A stretch of 64,000 nt of DNA from the IMG/VR virus record IMGVR_UViG_3300024933_000029, positions 1 through 64,000 of that record; one strand, 5' to 3'. Position 1 is the first letter of the stretch. Each line of letters opens with the position of its first letter. The DNA comes from a virus. The notes beneath the pieces are model-generated. The model was not told the origin of the DNA. It did not search any database and saw only the letters and a list, made by a program, of their open reading frames with translations. This document shows, piece after piece, positions 34,310-40,970 of the stretch. A program made the translations under genes and the position numbers.

Positions 34310-36459
34310 TGGCGTGCCTCCTGTTGCTCGGTATTGATGATTTCCAGCTCGGTGTAGTCGGCGCTCAGGTTCCAGCGCTTGGCCGCGTCCAGGGCGTCCT
34401 CGTCGAGTAGGTCGACCTCGGGGTCAATGGGCAGCTCGATCAGCCACGCGCGGTCGCCGAGGCGCTCAGTGACCATGGCCAGGCGTCCCCTGGTGGGCAG
34501 GAGCTTCTTGCCGGGTCCGCGCAGGTCGACGCGGATGCGGACCTGCTGCATCGGTTCGATGGAGTTGGGAGTGGTGACCTCGGCGGCGGCCATCGCGTCC
34601 GCGATCGCGCGGCTGGCCTCTGCGGCCGTGGCCTTGCCCTTCTTGAGCTTGGGCGTGGCCTTGTCTGTGGGTGCTGCCTTGCCTGCGCGTGCGGCGGCCT
34701 CGGCTTTCATCTCGTCTTGCACTTGGCTTTGGATCGACTCGAGATCCACGTTGGCCAGGTCCACCAAGTCCTCGAGGAGTGGCTCGCCCTGGTCCAGGCC
34801 GAGGGTGCAACCCATCATGAGCATGTACTGGATCTGCGCGGGCAGATCCTGCTCGGCGAGATCCTCCAGGGCATTCTCCAAGTCCATTTCTGCCCGACCA
34901 GCCTTGCTGTCAACCTGGAACATGCGGTGCAGGAGGCGAGGGGGGGTCTGGACGGCCAGCAGTTTCAGGATCTGCAGGGCAATGCGGCTGGGTATGTGGT
35001 CCAGCCCTTCGGGCACGCACTGCAGGAGCCCGTCGATCGTTGCCTCGGCCGCGCGCTCGCGCCAGCGCATTTCGTACTCGCGCTTCAGCGCTTCCCGCGT
35101 GGGCTCGGCCGGCGGCTCGGCTTGGGCCTTGGCAGCCGCTTGCCGCTCGCCCTTGACCTTCACCGCCGCGCTGGCGGTGTGCGTGGCCACGGCCTCCACC
35201 AGGTTGCCGCTGGGCGCTTCGATCAGCACCACGTTTGCTGCCGGCACGTCCTGGCCCAGCACCTGGCGCACGGGCGCGCTGCTGCCCTGGCTGGGCTTGT
35301 CCAGCAGTAGGTAGCCACGGGGCGTGCCGTTTTCGCTGGGCATGATGTCGCGCGCTTGGCGGCCGGTGATGATCTGCTGTCCGCGCTGTTGGGCTTGGGC
35401 CTTGACACGCTCGAAGTGAGCGTCTTTCTTGTCGGCAAAGCAGGCGGTGTCAGTACAGACGTCCGCATCGTTCTTGTCCCATAGCTCCGGCGACGCGCCC
35501 GTGTGCTTGGGGCAGACCGAGCAGGCGCCAGCAGATGGGCACAGCGTGGCATCGTCCAGTGCGAACGGGGCCTGGTCCAGCTTGAGCATGTAGCTGCGCC
35601 GGGCCATGTCCAGGGCGCTGCGGTAGCTCATGGGGCCGCCGTCCGGGCCGCCGGTGAGCACGCGCTGCGTGTACTCGGCCTGGATGGCCTGGGTAGGCCG
35701 CTGGGCCACCAGCAGGGCCACGCTGCGCGTGAGCGTGCCGGCCTTGAGGCCGGTGATGGCTTCGGGGCACAGCGTTAGCAGGCGCAAGGACTCGAACACA
35801 TGGGTGCGGCTCTTGCGCAGGGCCTCGCCCGCTGTGTCGGCATTCATGCCATGGTCTTCGACCAGGCGCTGTACGCCCAGGGCTTCGTCCAGCGGGTTGA
35901 GGTCGATGCGGTGCAGGTTTTCGATCAGCTGCATCAACTGCGCCTGCATGTTGTCCGCGTCCCGCTCAAGGTAGGGGACGGCGCGCAGGCCGGCGATCTG
36001 GGCGGCGCGGTAGCGGCGCTCACCGGCGATGATTTCGTGCGTGGCGTGGCGGGTGGCCTCGTCCTCGAAGGTGTCCTGCAGGCGCTCGGCCGGCAGGCGG
36101 CGCAGCAGCAAGGGCTGCAGCACGCCGTACAACTTCATGGTGGCGGCCATGTCGTGCAACGCATCGTCCTCGACCACGCGGCGATTGGTGCGGCTGGGCA
36201 CGATCTGGATGATGGGCAGCGTGGGGTGCTGGGCTGCTGCGTCAGTGGGGCCGCGATCATTCACCACCTCGAAGGCATCCATGGGCAGGTTGACCAGGCT
36301 GTCGCCTACGGCGATCTGGTACTGGCGCCCGCCGGGCGTCTTTCCGATCACCTTGCCGCGCTGGCCGGCCTGGGGGTGGGGCTTGCCGCCCTTGCCCGTG
36401 GCCTCGGCGCTGATGACGACATCGCGGTCGATCAGGGGGTCTTTATTTTTGGGAGCCAC
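34306..36459 (-). CDS. ParB/RepB-like nuclease/CTPase-domain protein, Cys-rich
   Basis: A 717-residue protein. The ParB N-domain is clear: IVPSRTNRRVVEDDALHDMA, then GERRYRAAQIAG (the C2/CTP box) and ENLHRIDLNPLDEA. An HTH follows (GEALRKSRTHVFESLRLLTL). A Cys cluster (CPSAGACSVCPKHTG, then DVCTDTACFADKK) probably binds zinc. The C-terminus is helical with two small OB-like ends. Similar proteins occur on ICEs and PRTRC-type plasmids. The GTG start at 36459 has AGGAGG six bases upstream. No ParA is nearby, so a partition role is doubtful; a regulatory or DNA-loading role is as likely. Confidence 0.88.
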   Translation of the reverse strand: MAPKNKDPLIDRDVVISAEATGKGGKPHPQAGQRGKVIGKTPGGRQYQIAVGDSLVNLPMDAFEVVNDRGPTDAAAQHPTLPIIQIVPSRTNRRVVEDDALHDMAATMKLYGVLQPLLLRRLPAERLQDTFEDEATRHATHEIIAGERRYRAAQIAGLRAVPYLERDADNMQAQLMQLIENLHRIDLNPLDEALGVQRLVEDHGMNADTAGEALRKSRTHVFESLRLLTLCPEAITGLKAGTLTRSVALLVAQRPTQAIQAEYTQRVLTGGPDGGPMSYRSALDMARRSYMLKLDQAPFALDDATLCPSAGACSVCPKHTGASPELWDKNDADVCTDTACFADKKDAHFERVKAQAQQRGQQIITGRQARDIMPSENGTPRGYLLLDKPSQGSSAPVRQVLGQDVPAANVVLIEAPSGNLVEAVATHTASAAVKVKGERQAAAKAQAEPPAEPTREALKREYEMRWRERAAEATIDGLLQCVPEGLDHIPSRIALQILKLLAVQTPPRLLHRMFQVDSKAGRAEMDLENALEDLAEQDLPAQIQYMLMMGCTLGLDQGEPLLEDLVDLANVDLESIQSQVQDEMKAEAAARAGKAAPTDKATPKLKKGKATAAEASRAIADAMAAAEVTTPNSIEPMQQVRIRVDLRGPGKKLLPTRGRLAMVTERLGDRAWLIELPIDPEVDLLDEDALDAAKRWNLSADYTELEIINTEQQEARQ

Positions 36460-36688
36460 GGCTGGCCTCCTTTTCGTTGAGTTGCTGCACGCGCTCGGCG
36501 GCGACCTTGCGGCGCGCCTCGAGCAGCTCGGTGGGCATGGGGTCGAATTGATCGCACTGCGTTGTGGCCGCGAACGTGTGGCCTGGTGCGTACTGCTTGC
36601 CGCAGTGCGCGAAGCCCAGGCGCACCATGCGGGGGTCGCTGGAGTCGGGCTGCCAGTGCGAGCAGGCCCTGCAGGCGGGCCTGCTCAT
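36443..36688 (-). CDS. small Cys-containing phage protein
   Basis: An 81-residue protein: CRACSHW at the N-terminus, then FAHCGKQY and TQCDQFDP, giving four cysteines that could form one zinc site, then a helical tail (LLEARRKVAAERVQQLNEK). Position: between the ParB-like gene (16-base overlap) and the upstream small gene (ATGA overlap). Similar treble-clef-like proteins are frequent in phage early operons; function unknown. Confidence 0.65.
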   Translation of the reverse strand: MSRPACRACSHWQPDSSDPRMVRLGFAHCGKQYAPGHTFAATTQCDQFDPMPTELLEARRKVAAERVQQLNEKEASRGSQK

Positions 36689-36972
36689 GAGTGCCCCCGG
36701 AGATACACGCGTTTGCCGCTAATCAGGCTGGGCAGCTTGAAGGCGTCCATTGCACCCGGGCGCACGGAAGGCTGCAGCTCCGTTGCCACCAGGTTGCCCT
36801 TTGTGGTGCTGGCCCGGATGGGTTGTTCCCGCTCTGGCGTGGTCACGCGTTCGCGCATGCGGCGTTGGCGCAGCGCTTTGGCGGATGGCACAGGTTCTTG
36901 CGCAGAGTCGATGGCGCTGCGATTTGTGCCAAAGCCGGCGCCGTGGTTGATGGGGGTCAGGGCGGGTTTCAT
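36685..36972 (-). CDS. hypothetical phage early protein
   Basis: A 95-residue basic protein (many Arg/Lys/Thr) with no recognised family. It is supported by its overlap pattern: the stop overlaps the next gene as ATGA, and the start overlaps the upstream stop. Probably disordered. Confidence 0.55.
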   Translation of the reverse strand: MKPALTPINHGAGFGTNRSAIDSAQEPVPSAKALRQRRMRERVTTPEREQPIRASTTKGNLVATELQPSVRPGAMDAFKLPSLISGKRVYLRGHS

Positions 36973-37268
36973 GCGAGATCCTTGCGGGGGCTGGCCGTTG
37001 ACACGGCGCGGATGAGTTGGGCCAGGCAGTCCATGCGCTGCCAGGTGAAGCGGGGGGTGGTGGTGTACAGCTCGGCCTGCTGGCCCTTGAGCTGGCGCGC
37101 CAGCGTCATGGCGGCATGGCTGCTGCTGGCGGTGCTGTCTGGGTAGATGTGCCGGGCATGCACGGCCTGGCCGTCCTGCGTCTTGAGTTCGACCTCGAGC
37201 ACGGGCCGACCATCCGTGGTGGTGCGGCAGACACAGGCGGTGACCTGGCCCTGAATGCGCAGCTCCAT
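36969..37268 (-). CDS. hypothetical phage protein, beta-rich N-terminus
   Basis: A 99-residue protein whose first half alternates hydrophobic residues (MELRIQGQVTACVCRTTTDG, then PVLEVELKTQDGQAV), suggesting a small beta-barrel that might be OB-like, followed by a helical half. A nucleic-acid-binding role is possible but only a guess. Part of the tightly overlapped leftward early operon. Confidence 0.55.
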   Translation of the reverse strand: MELRIQGQVTACVCRTTTDGRPVLEVELKTQDGQAVHARHIYPDSTASSSHAAMTLARQLKGQQAELYTTTPRFTWQRMDCLAQLIRAVSTASPRKDLA

Positions 37269-37270
37269 GG

Positions 37271-37426
37271 TCAGCCTCCTGTGAACAGGTGGATTGCCGA
37301 TGCGATGAAGGGGCCGGCGATCAGGGCCGCGGCAATGGCAGTCAGGGCCACCAGTTGGCGGCGCACGATGCGTTGATGCCGGCGGTTGGGGTGCGGCCCA
37401 TCCAGTTCAATGCGCGGCCTGCTCAT
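37271..37426 (-). CDS. small single-span membrane protein
   Basis: A 51-residue protein with a basic N-terminus (RRHQRIVRRQ) followed by one hydrophobic helix (LVALTAIAAALIAGPFIASA). Its ATG overlaps the stop of the 43-residue gene upstream. Unknown function; small membrane proteins of phage early operons often act in superinfection exclusion. Confidence 0.55.
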   Translation of the reverse strand: MSRPRIELDGPHPNRRHQRIVRRQLVALTAIAAALIAGPFIASAIHLFTGG

Positions 37427-37554
37427 GGCTGCACCCTGATGGCCGAGGCGCTGTGCACGCGGTGGAAGCACTGCGCCAGGATGACGGCCAGGCCGCCGCT
37501 CAGGTAGGCGCCGGTGAAGGTGCGGCCGGCGACGCGTACGCGGTAGGTATTCAT
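37423..37554 (-). CDS. 43-residue hypothetical protein
   Basis: A very short frame starting MNTYRVRVAGRTFTGAYLSG. Its start overlaps (ATGA) the stop of the helicase-like gene and its stop overlaps (ATGA) the next start, so it fills the gap exactly, which is the main evidence that it is translated. A moderately hydrophobic middle (GGLAVILAQ). Confidence 0.55.
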   Translation of the reverse strand: MNTYRVRVAGRTFTGAYLSGGLAVILAQCFHRVHSASAIRVQP

Positions 37555-38189
37555 GCCGGCCTCCCCGCGAATGCGTGCTCGGTCAGGAAATCCATCGTCA
37601 GCGGGTACTGCCGCAGGTACTCGCCGAAGTCGATTGCGCCGCCCCGGCCGCGCCAGTGGATCAGCTCGCGAAACAGCTGCGGCGTGGTGGTGGTCGTTGG
37701 TGCTGTCTCGATGACGAAGTAGCGTCGATCGAACTCGGCCTGCAGCAAAGCTGTGTTGCTTGTGACGAAAACGAGATTCAGGCGATTGAGCTCGACGCGT
37801 GAGGGATGGCCCTTTGCGTGGATCTGCAGTGAGGGGTTGCTGATCAGGGGCTTTAGTTGCTCGTACTGTTTTTCGAGCGTCGGCGCTTCGTCGAACGTCA
37901 CCAGGCGCTTGCCGGACAGAAAGCTATTGAAACGCTGATCCAGAACACTGGCACTACTCAGCGGCAGCGAGTCCGTGCCGTGAATGTGCTCCATGACGTC
38001 CACCAGCATGCCGGTGCCGTTGCCGCGCGGGCCGCGCAGTATCAGGGCCTTGCTGAGCTTGCCGTGCGGATGCTGCAGGGGGTGCGCCAGCCAGGACAGC
38101 AGCAGACTGGCAGTGATCGGGTTGGGCTGGCCGCCGGGCGCGCTGGTGAGGTGCTCCACGAGGTCGAGCATGGGCTGGACGGTGTTCAT
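37551..38189 (-). CDS. truncated DUF5906/D5-like helicase paralogue with defective Walker A
   Basis: A 212-residue protein that aligns by eye with about residues 199-400 of the phage's replicative helicase at 42033-43691: shared blocks are WLAHPLQHP (WLAYPLQHP), GKRLVTFDEAP (CKLFVVGDEVS), LKPLISNPSLQI (LKALITSPTVQI) and DRRYFVIETAP (DRRYLVVYTP). In place of the P-loop G-x-x-G-x-G-K it has G53-PRGNGTG, so the Walker A lysine is T59. It lacks the N- and C-terminal parts of the helicase. Intact reading frame, ATGA overlaps at both ends. Probably an ATPase-dead regulator or inhibitor; the role is inference. Confidence 0.82.
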   Translation of the reverse strand: MNTVQPMLDLVEHLTSAPGGQPNPITASLLLSWLAHPLQHPHGKLSKALILRGPRGNGTGMLVDVMEHIHGTDSLPLSSASVLDQRFNSFLSGKRLVTFDEAPTLEKQYEQLKPLISNPSLQIHAKGHPSRVELNRLNLVFVTSNTALLQAEFDRRYFVIETAPTTTTTPQLFRELIHWRGRGGAIDFGEYLRQYPLTMDFLTEHAFAGRPA

Positions 38190-38584
38190 ACCGCTTCCCC
38201 CATCTGCTGCTTCAGGGTTTCGCGGACCTGCAGCAGGCGCATGGTCAGCATGCCCAGCGCGGTTTGCCGGCCCCAATCTCCTGGCCGGCCTGCGTACTTG
38301 ATCAGGGGGTCGAGCAGCTGCGCCCAGCGCGCGTATTCGTCCGGCGACAGGTCGCAGGAGGCGAGCTTCTGCTCTGGTGCCGGAAGCGTTGCATTCGCGG
38401 CCTCGGCGGCGGCTTGGGCGCGCTGCGTGTCGATGGTGACGCGCACGACGTCGACCTGGCCACGCAGCTTTTTCAGCAGCAGGCCGACATCGGTTTCTTG
38501 GTGGGGATCGTTCTCGAAGCCGGCGACGAACCGCTCGGCCTCTTGAAGCGTTTCATGGAGCGCGAGAAGGGGGACAAGGGACAT
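38186..38584 (-). CDS. hypothetical protein, first gene of leftward operon
   Basis: A 132-residue, helical protein (LHETLQEAERFVAGFENDP, then LLLKKLRGQVDVVRVTIDTQ) with no family recognised. It begins 39 bases downstream of two repressor operators, so it should be the first gene transcribed leftward on induction. The ribosome site GGAGG is seven bases before the ATG. Confidence 0.65.
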   Translation of the reverse strand: MSLVPLLALHETLQEAERFVAGFENDPHQETDVGLLLKKLRGQVDVVRVTIDTQRAQAAAEAANATLPAPEQKLASCDLSPDEYARWAQLLDPLIKYAGRPGDWGRQTALGMLTMRLLQVRETLKQQMGEAV

Positions 38585-38622
38585 GGAACCTCCAGCACCC
38601 GGGATGGGTGTCGGAGGTGATT

Positions 38623-38659
38623 ATCCAAAATGGATTACTTGTGTCAATCCATTTTGGAT
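38623..38659 (-). promoter_or_regulatory. two operators (ATCCA-N3-TGGAT) of the leftward early promoter
   Basis: atccaaaatggat at 38623-38635 and atccattttggat at 38647-38659, start-to-start 24 bases apart. The same 13-bp palindrome occurs twice more at 39679-39706 between repressor and Cro, so this is a second operator region for the same protein, in front of the gene at 38584. Confidence 0.82.
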
Positions 38660-38674
38660 TTCTTGGCTGGCCGC

Positions 38675-39148
38675 TTACGTCTTGTGGCCCTCGGCATGGG
38701 CTGCCATCCGAACGGTTGCGTCGCTAAGGTCGGCCAGCATCAGGCTCATTTCCTTGCCCACACGCGCGAGCACGAACACCAGTACTGCGCCTGCAACGCC
38801 ACCGATCGCGGCGGCAATGCCGGCCCGCATTGCCAGAGATAGTCCCCCTAGCAAGATAAGAACGGCCAAAACGACGCCGCACCAATACAGGAGATTTGCC
38901 ACCGCCCGGAACGTGGGGTAGATACTTTCCTCGCGTAGTTGCGAGGCAAACGCATGATGGTCCACGTCTGTTGTTGGGGCGCGGCCTGTCAAGGGTTTTG
39001 GGGTGGGTTGGGGTCTCGACGGCAGTCCCTCGCGGAGGGCTTGCTCAACCTTGGAGTACACGGCGCCGCAGGAAGGGCACGCGAGAGGCGGCTCTGCGTC
39101 GTATTGGACGTTGTGTCCGCACTTCAGGCATTGCTTATGGCTGGTCAC
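38675..39148 (-). CDS. zinc-ribbon membrane protein
   Basis: A 157-residue protein from a GTG start at 39148, with AGGAGGGAGG just upstream. The N-terminal zinc ribbon is CLKCGHNVQYD plus ACPSCGAVYS. Two hydrophobic segments follow (about 95-145: YWCGVVLAVLILLGGLSLAM and AAIGGVAGAVLVFVLA), then a helical tail. It sits next to the repressor on the same strand, so it is likely to be expressed in the lysogen. Lysogeny-expressed membrane proteins are often exclusion factors. No named family. Confidence 0.7.
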   Translation of the reverse strand: MTSHKQCLKCGHNVQYDAEPPLACPSCGAVYSKVEQALREGLPSRPQPTPKPLTGRAPTTDVDHHAFASQLREESIYPTFRAVANLLYWCGVVLAVLILLGGLSLAMRAGIAAAIGGVAGAVLVFVLARVGKEMSLMLADLSDATVRMAAHAEGHKT

Positions 39149-39216
39149 TAGGCCTCCCTCCTGAGGATCGTTTAACAAATTGATAGATCTTCGCTCCAGT
39201 CGAGTTTGGCGGCGCT

Positions 39217-39615
39217 CTAGTTTGTTGTGCCGTTTTTCGCCGGGGCAGGACTTTTGATTTGTGCTGTTTCTTCTGGCAGCGGAGCAACAGCGTTCACCAT
39301 GGAGCCAATTGCATCCCAGAGGCTTTCTGGTAGTCGGCCAGTGCGCTCCAGCAGTATCAGCTTGCGCACAACCGCCTTGGCTGGGCCAGTAAGGCCATCC
39401 GTAGTGTCGTTGGGGTCGGTGCCATATGTGAGCCAGGTACGTGTGACCCCCAGGTGATCCGCGATCTGGTTGATCTCCTCGAAGGCGGGCTGCCGAGCTC
39501 CAGCCAACCACTTCTGCATGCCTGCAGGGGTCATGCTGAACTGCTCGGCCAAACGCTCCTGCGAGATGCCAAGTTCGCGCATGCGGGACTTCGCCCGATC
39601 TCTCCATGTATCCAT
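39217..39615 (-). CDS. Prophage repressor (XRE HTH), region C
   Basis: A 132-residue protein with an N-terminal HTH (RAKSRMRELGISQERLAEQF, SMTPAGMQKWLAGARQPAF, then EEINQIADHLGVTRTWLTYG), a CI-like DNA-binding domain. The C-terminal part is short and lacks an S24 LexA-like peptidase motif. Start chosen at the ATG at 39615; in-frame ATGs exist up to 39699. Divergent from the Cro-like gene across a pair of 13-bp operators. Confidence 0.88.
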   Translation of the reverse strand: MDTWRDRAKSRMRELGISQERLAEQFSMTPAGMQKWLAGARQPAFEEINQIADHLGVTRTWLTYGTDPNDTTDGLTGPAKAVVRKLILLERTGRLPESLWDAIGSMVNAVAPLPEETAQIKSPAPAKNGTTN

Positions 39616-39678
39616 GGAGCAAGTTTCCCAAGCCGTCGTCGCTTGTGGAATGCACAAAATGGAGTTCATGGCTTTGTG

Positions 39679-39706
39679 ATCCATTGTGGATTGATCCATA
39701 ATGGAT
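39679..39706. promoter_or_regulatory. paired operators between repressor and Cro
   Basis: atccattgtggat (39679-39691) and atccataatggat (39694-39706), 15 bases start to start, the second ending two bases before the Cro-like ATG. They match the pair at 38623-38659 in arms ATCCA/TGGAT. Confidence 0.85.
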
Positions 39707-39708
39707 CA

Positions 39709-39933
39709 ATGCAGCTCAAAACCTACCTTCAGAAGCATGGGATCACCATGGCCTCCTTCGGGCAGCGCCTTGATCCGCCGGTTAGCGCCGGAAAGGTCAA
39801 CCACTGGTTGCGTGGGACGCGACGGGTGAGCCTCGAAGAGGCACTCCAGATCGAGGTCCTCACACAGGGCGAAGTCGGATTGCGTGAGTTGGCTAACCGT
39901 AGGGCGCCGGAGCAGGGGGCGGCTCATGCATAG
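39709..39933 (+). CDS. Cro-like repressor
   Basis: A 74-residue protein with a Cro/YdaS-type HTH: QLKTYLQKHGITMASFGQRL, VSAGKVNHWLRGTRRVSLEE, then ALQIEVLTQGEV. It starts at the ATG at 39709, two bases after an operator, implying tight repression, possibly a leaderless or very short-leader message. First gene of the rightward operon. Confidence 0.85.
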   Translation: MQLKTYLQKHGITMASFGQRLDPPVSAGKVNHWLRGTRRVSLEEALQIEVLTQGEVGLRELANRRAPEQGAAHA

Positions 39934-40159
39934 CCTTGAAGGTGCGGCTATCACTCGCCGCAGCCTGCTGCTGGCCTTCCTTGCCGCCCCCCCGGTAACG
40001 GGCGTCAAGGAAAGCCCCGCCCGCACGCCGTTCTGCCGGGATCTCGCCAGCGACGTCGCTGCGTGGGATGCCGCCCGGCTCTCAGATCGCTGGGTGGACT
40101 GGTGCGCTACGCGGCCGACCCACTCACTGCCGCCCCGTGCAGCCCGGTCAGCAGAGTAG
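39926..40159 (+). CDS. hypothetical protein overlapping Cro
   Basis: A 77-residue frame whose ATG overlaps the end of Cro by eight bases. A hydrophobic stretch near the N-terminus (RRSLLLAFLAAPPVTG) resembles a signal sequence with a possible cleavage site; the rest is rich in Arg, Trp and Ala. In this position many Burkholderiales prophages carry small CII-like or unknown genes. Weak evidence apart from position and overlap. Confidence 0.45.
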   Translation: MHSLEGAAITRRSLLLAFLAAPPVTGVKESPARTPFCRDLASDVAAWDAARLSDRWVDWCATRPTHSLPPRAARSAE

Positions 40160-40343
40160 CCGTGGCCACATCCCCTTCTTTTTCCGCTGCCGCCCCGAAC
40201 GTGGCCAGCGCTTCCGCGAAGCGCCGCTGCTCGGCCGCCGGCATGTGCTGCACGGCCAGCATGGTCAGCGCGCCCAACGCCGCCTCGATGGCGTCGATGC
40301 GCTGCAGGGCCTCCTCGATTCGCGGTGATGTGTTGGCCGGCAT
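40107..40343 (-). CDS. hypothetical helical protein on opposite strand
   Basis: A 78-residue protein starting MPANTSPRIEEALQRIDAIE, forming two amphipathic helices (IEAALGALTMLAVQHMPAAE and AEALATFGAAAEKEGDVATA). AGGA lies eight bases upstream of the ATG at 40343. It converges with and overlaps the previous gene by 53 bases. Coding character (charge pattern) is better than that of the antisense frame. Function unknown. Confidence 0.55.
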   Translation of the reverse strand: MPANTSPRIEEALQRIDAIEAALGALTMLAVQHMPAAEQRRFAEALATFGAAAEKEGDVATATLLTGLHGAAVSGSAA

Positions 40344-40502
40344 GGATGTGTCCTTTCTTGGTTTCGTGGTTGCCAGGGGTGTGTTCCGCCCCGGGCGCAT
40401 TTTCCGCCCGGTGCCCGTCATGGGCCTGGGCGGCTTTTTCTTGCGAGGTTTCGGTGCATGGGTTCATGCACCGAAGTCTCTTTTTTTTGCCTCGTCGAGG
40501 CA

Positions 40503-40539
40503 TTCCGAACGGTTCCGAAAGATTCGGAATGGTTCGGAA
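40503..40539. repeat. 17-bp inverted repeat upstream of CII-like gene
   Basis: ttccgaacggttccgaa and ttcggaatggttcggaa around a 3-base centre: arms pair in 15 of 17 positions and each arm itself contains two TTCSGAA half-sites. It lies 42 bases before the CII-like ATG; a hairpin or a four-half-site operator. Confidence 0.7.
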
Positions 40540-40580
40540 CGGGGCCGCAAACCGGCCGGATCACAGTAGAGAGGTGACCC

Positions 40581-40970
40581 ATGGATGACGATGAAATCCT
40601 GATGTATGACGATGAGTTAGACGCGGCCAAGGCGGCCGTCCAGCGCCTGGGCGGCGCGAAGAAGGTGGGCGAGATGCTCTACCCCGAGAAGACGCCCGAG
40701 GCAGCCGCGCGCTACCTGCTGGATGCGCTCAACCCCTCGCGCTCCGAGCGGCTGAACCCCGGCCAGGTGCTGCTGCTGATGCGCAAGGCGCGCGAGATCG
40801 GCTTCCACGGCCTGACCGCCTATTTCATGCGCGAGGCTGGCTATGCCCCGCCCGTGCCCTTGGACCCGGTCACCGAGACTGCCCGCCTGGCGCACACGCT
40901 GGAGCGGGTGATGGGCACGGCGCTGCAGGTCGCTGCCCAACTCGAGCGCTTGAAGGGGGGCAAGGCCTGA
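40581..40970 (+). CDS. CII-like phage regulatory protein
   Basis: A 129-residue protein of the phage CII/CP76 regulatory type: AAKAAVQRLGGAKKVGEMLY, then PEKTPEAAARYLLDALNPSR, LNPGQVLLLMRKAREIGFHG. This is an HTH-like tetrameric regulator with a helical C-terminus. GAGGTG lies seven bases upstream. The preceding inverted repeat may be its target. Its stop overlaps the primase start (TGATGG), so it is co-translated with the replication genes. Role in the lysis-lysogeny choice is inferred. Confidence 0.8.
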   Translation: MDDDEILMYDDELDAAKAAVQRLGGAKKVGEMLYPEKTPEAAARYLLDALNPSRSERLNPGQVLLLMRKAREIGFHGLTAYFMREAGYAPPVPLDPVTETARLAHTLERVMGTALQVAAQLERLKGGKA

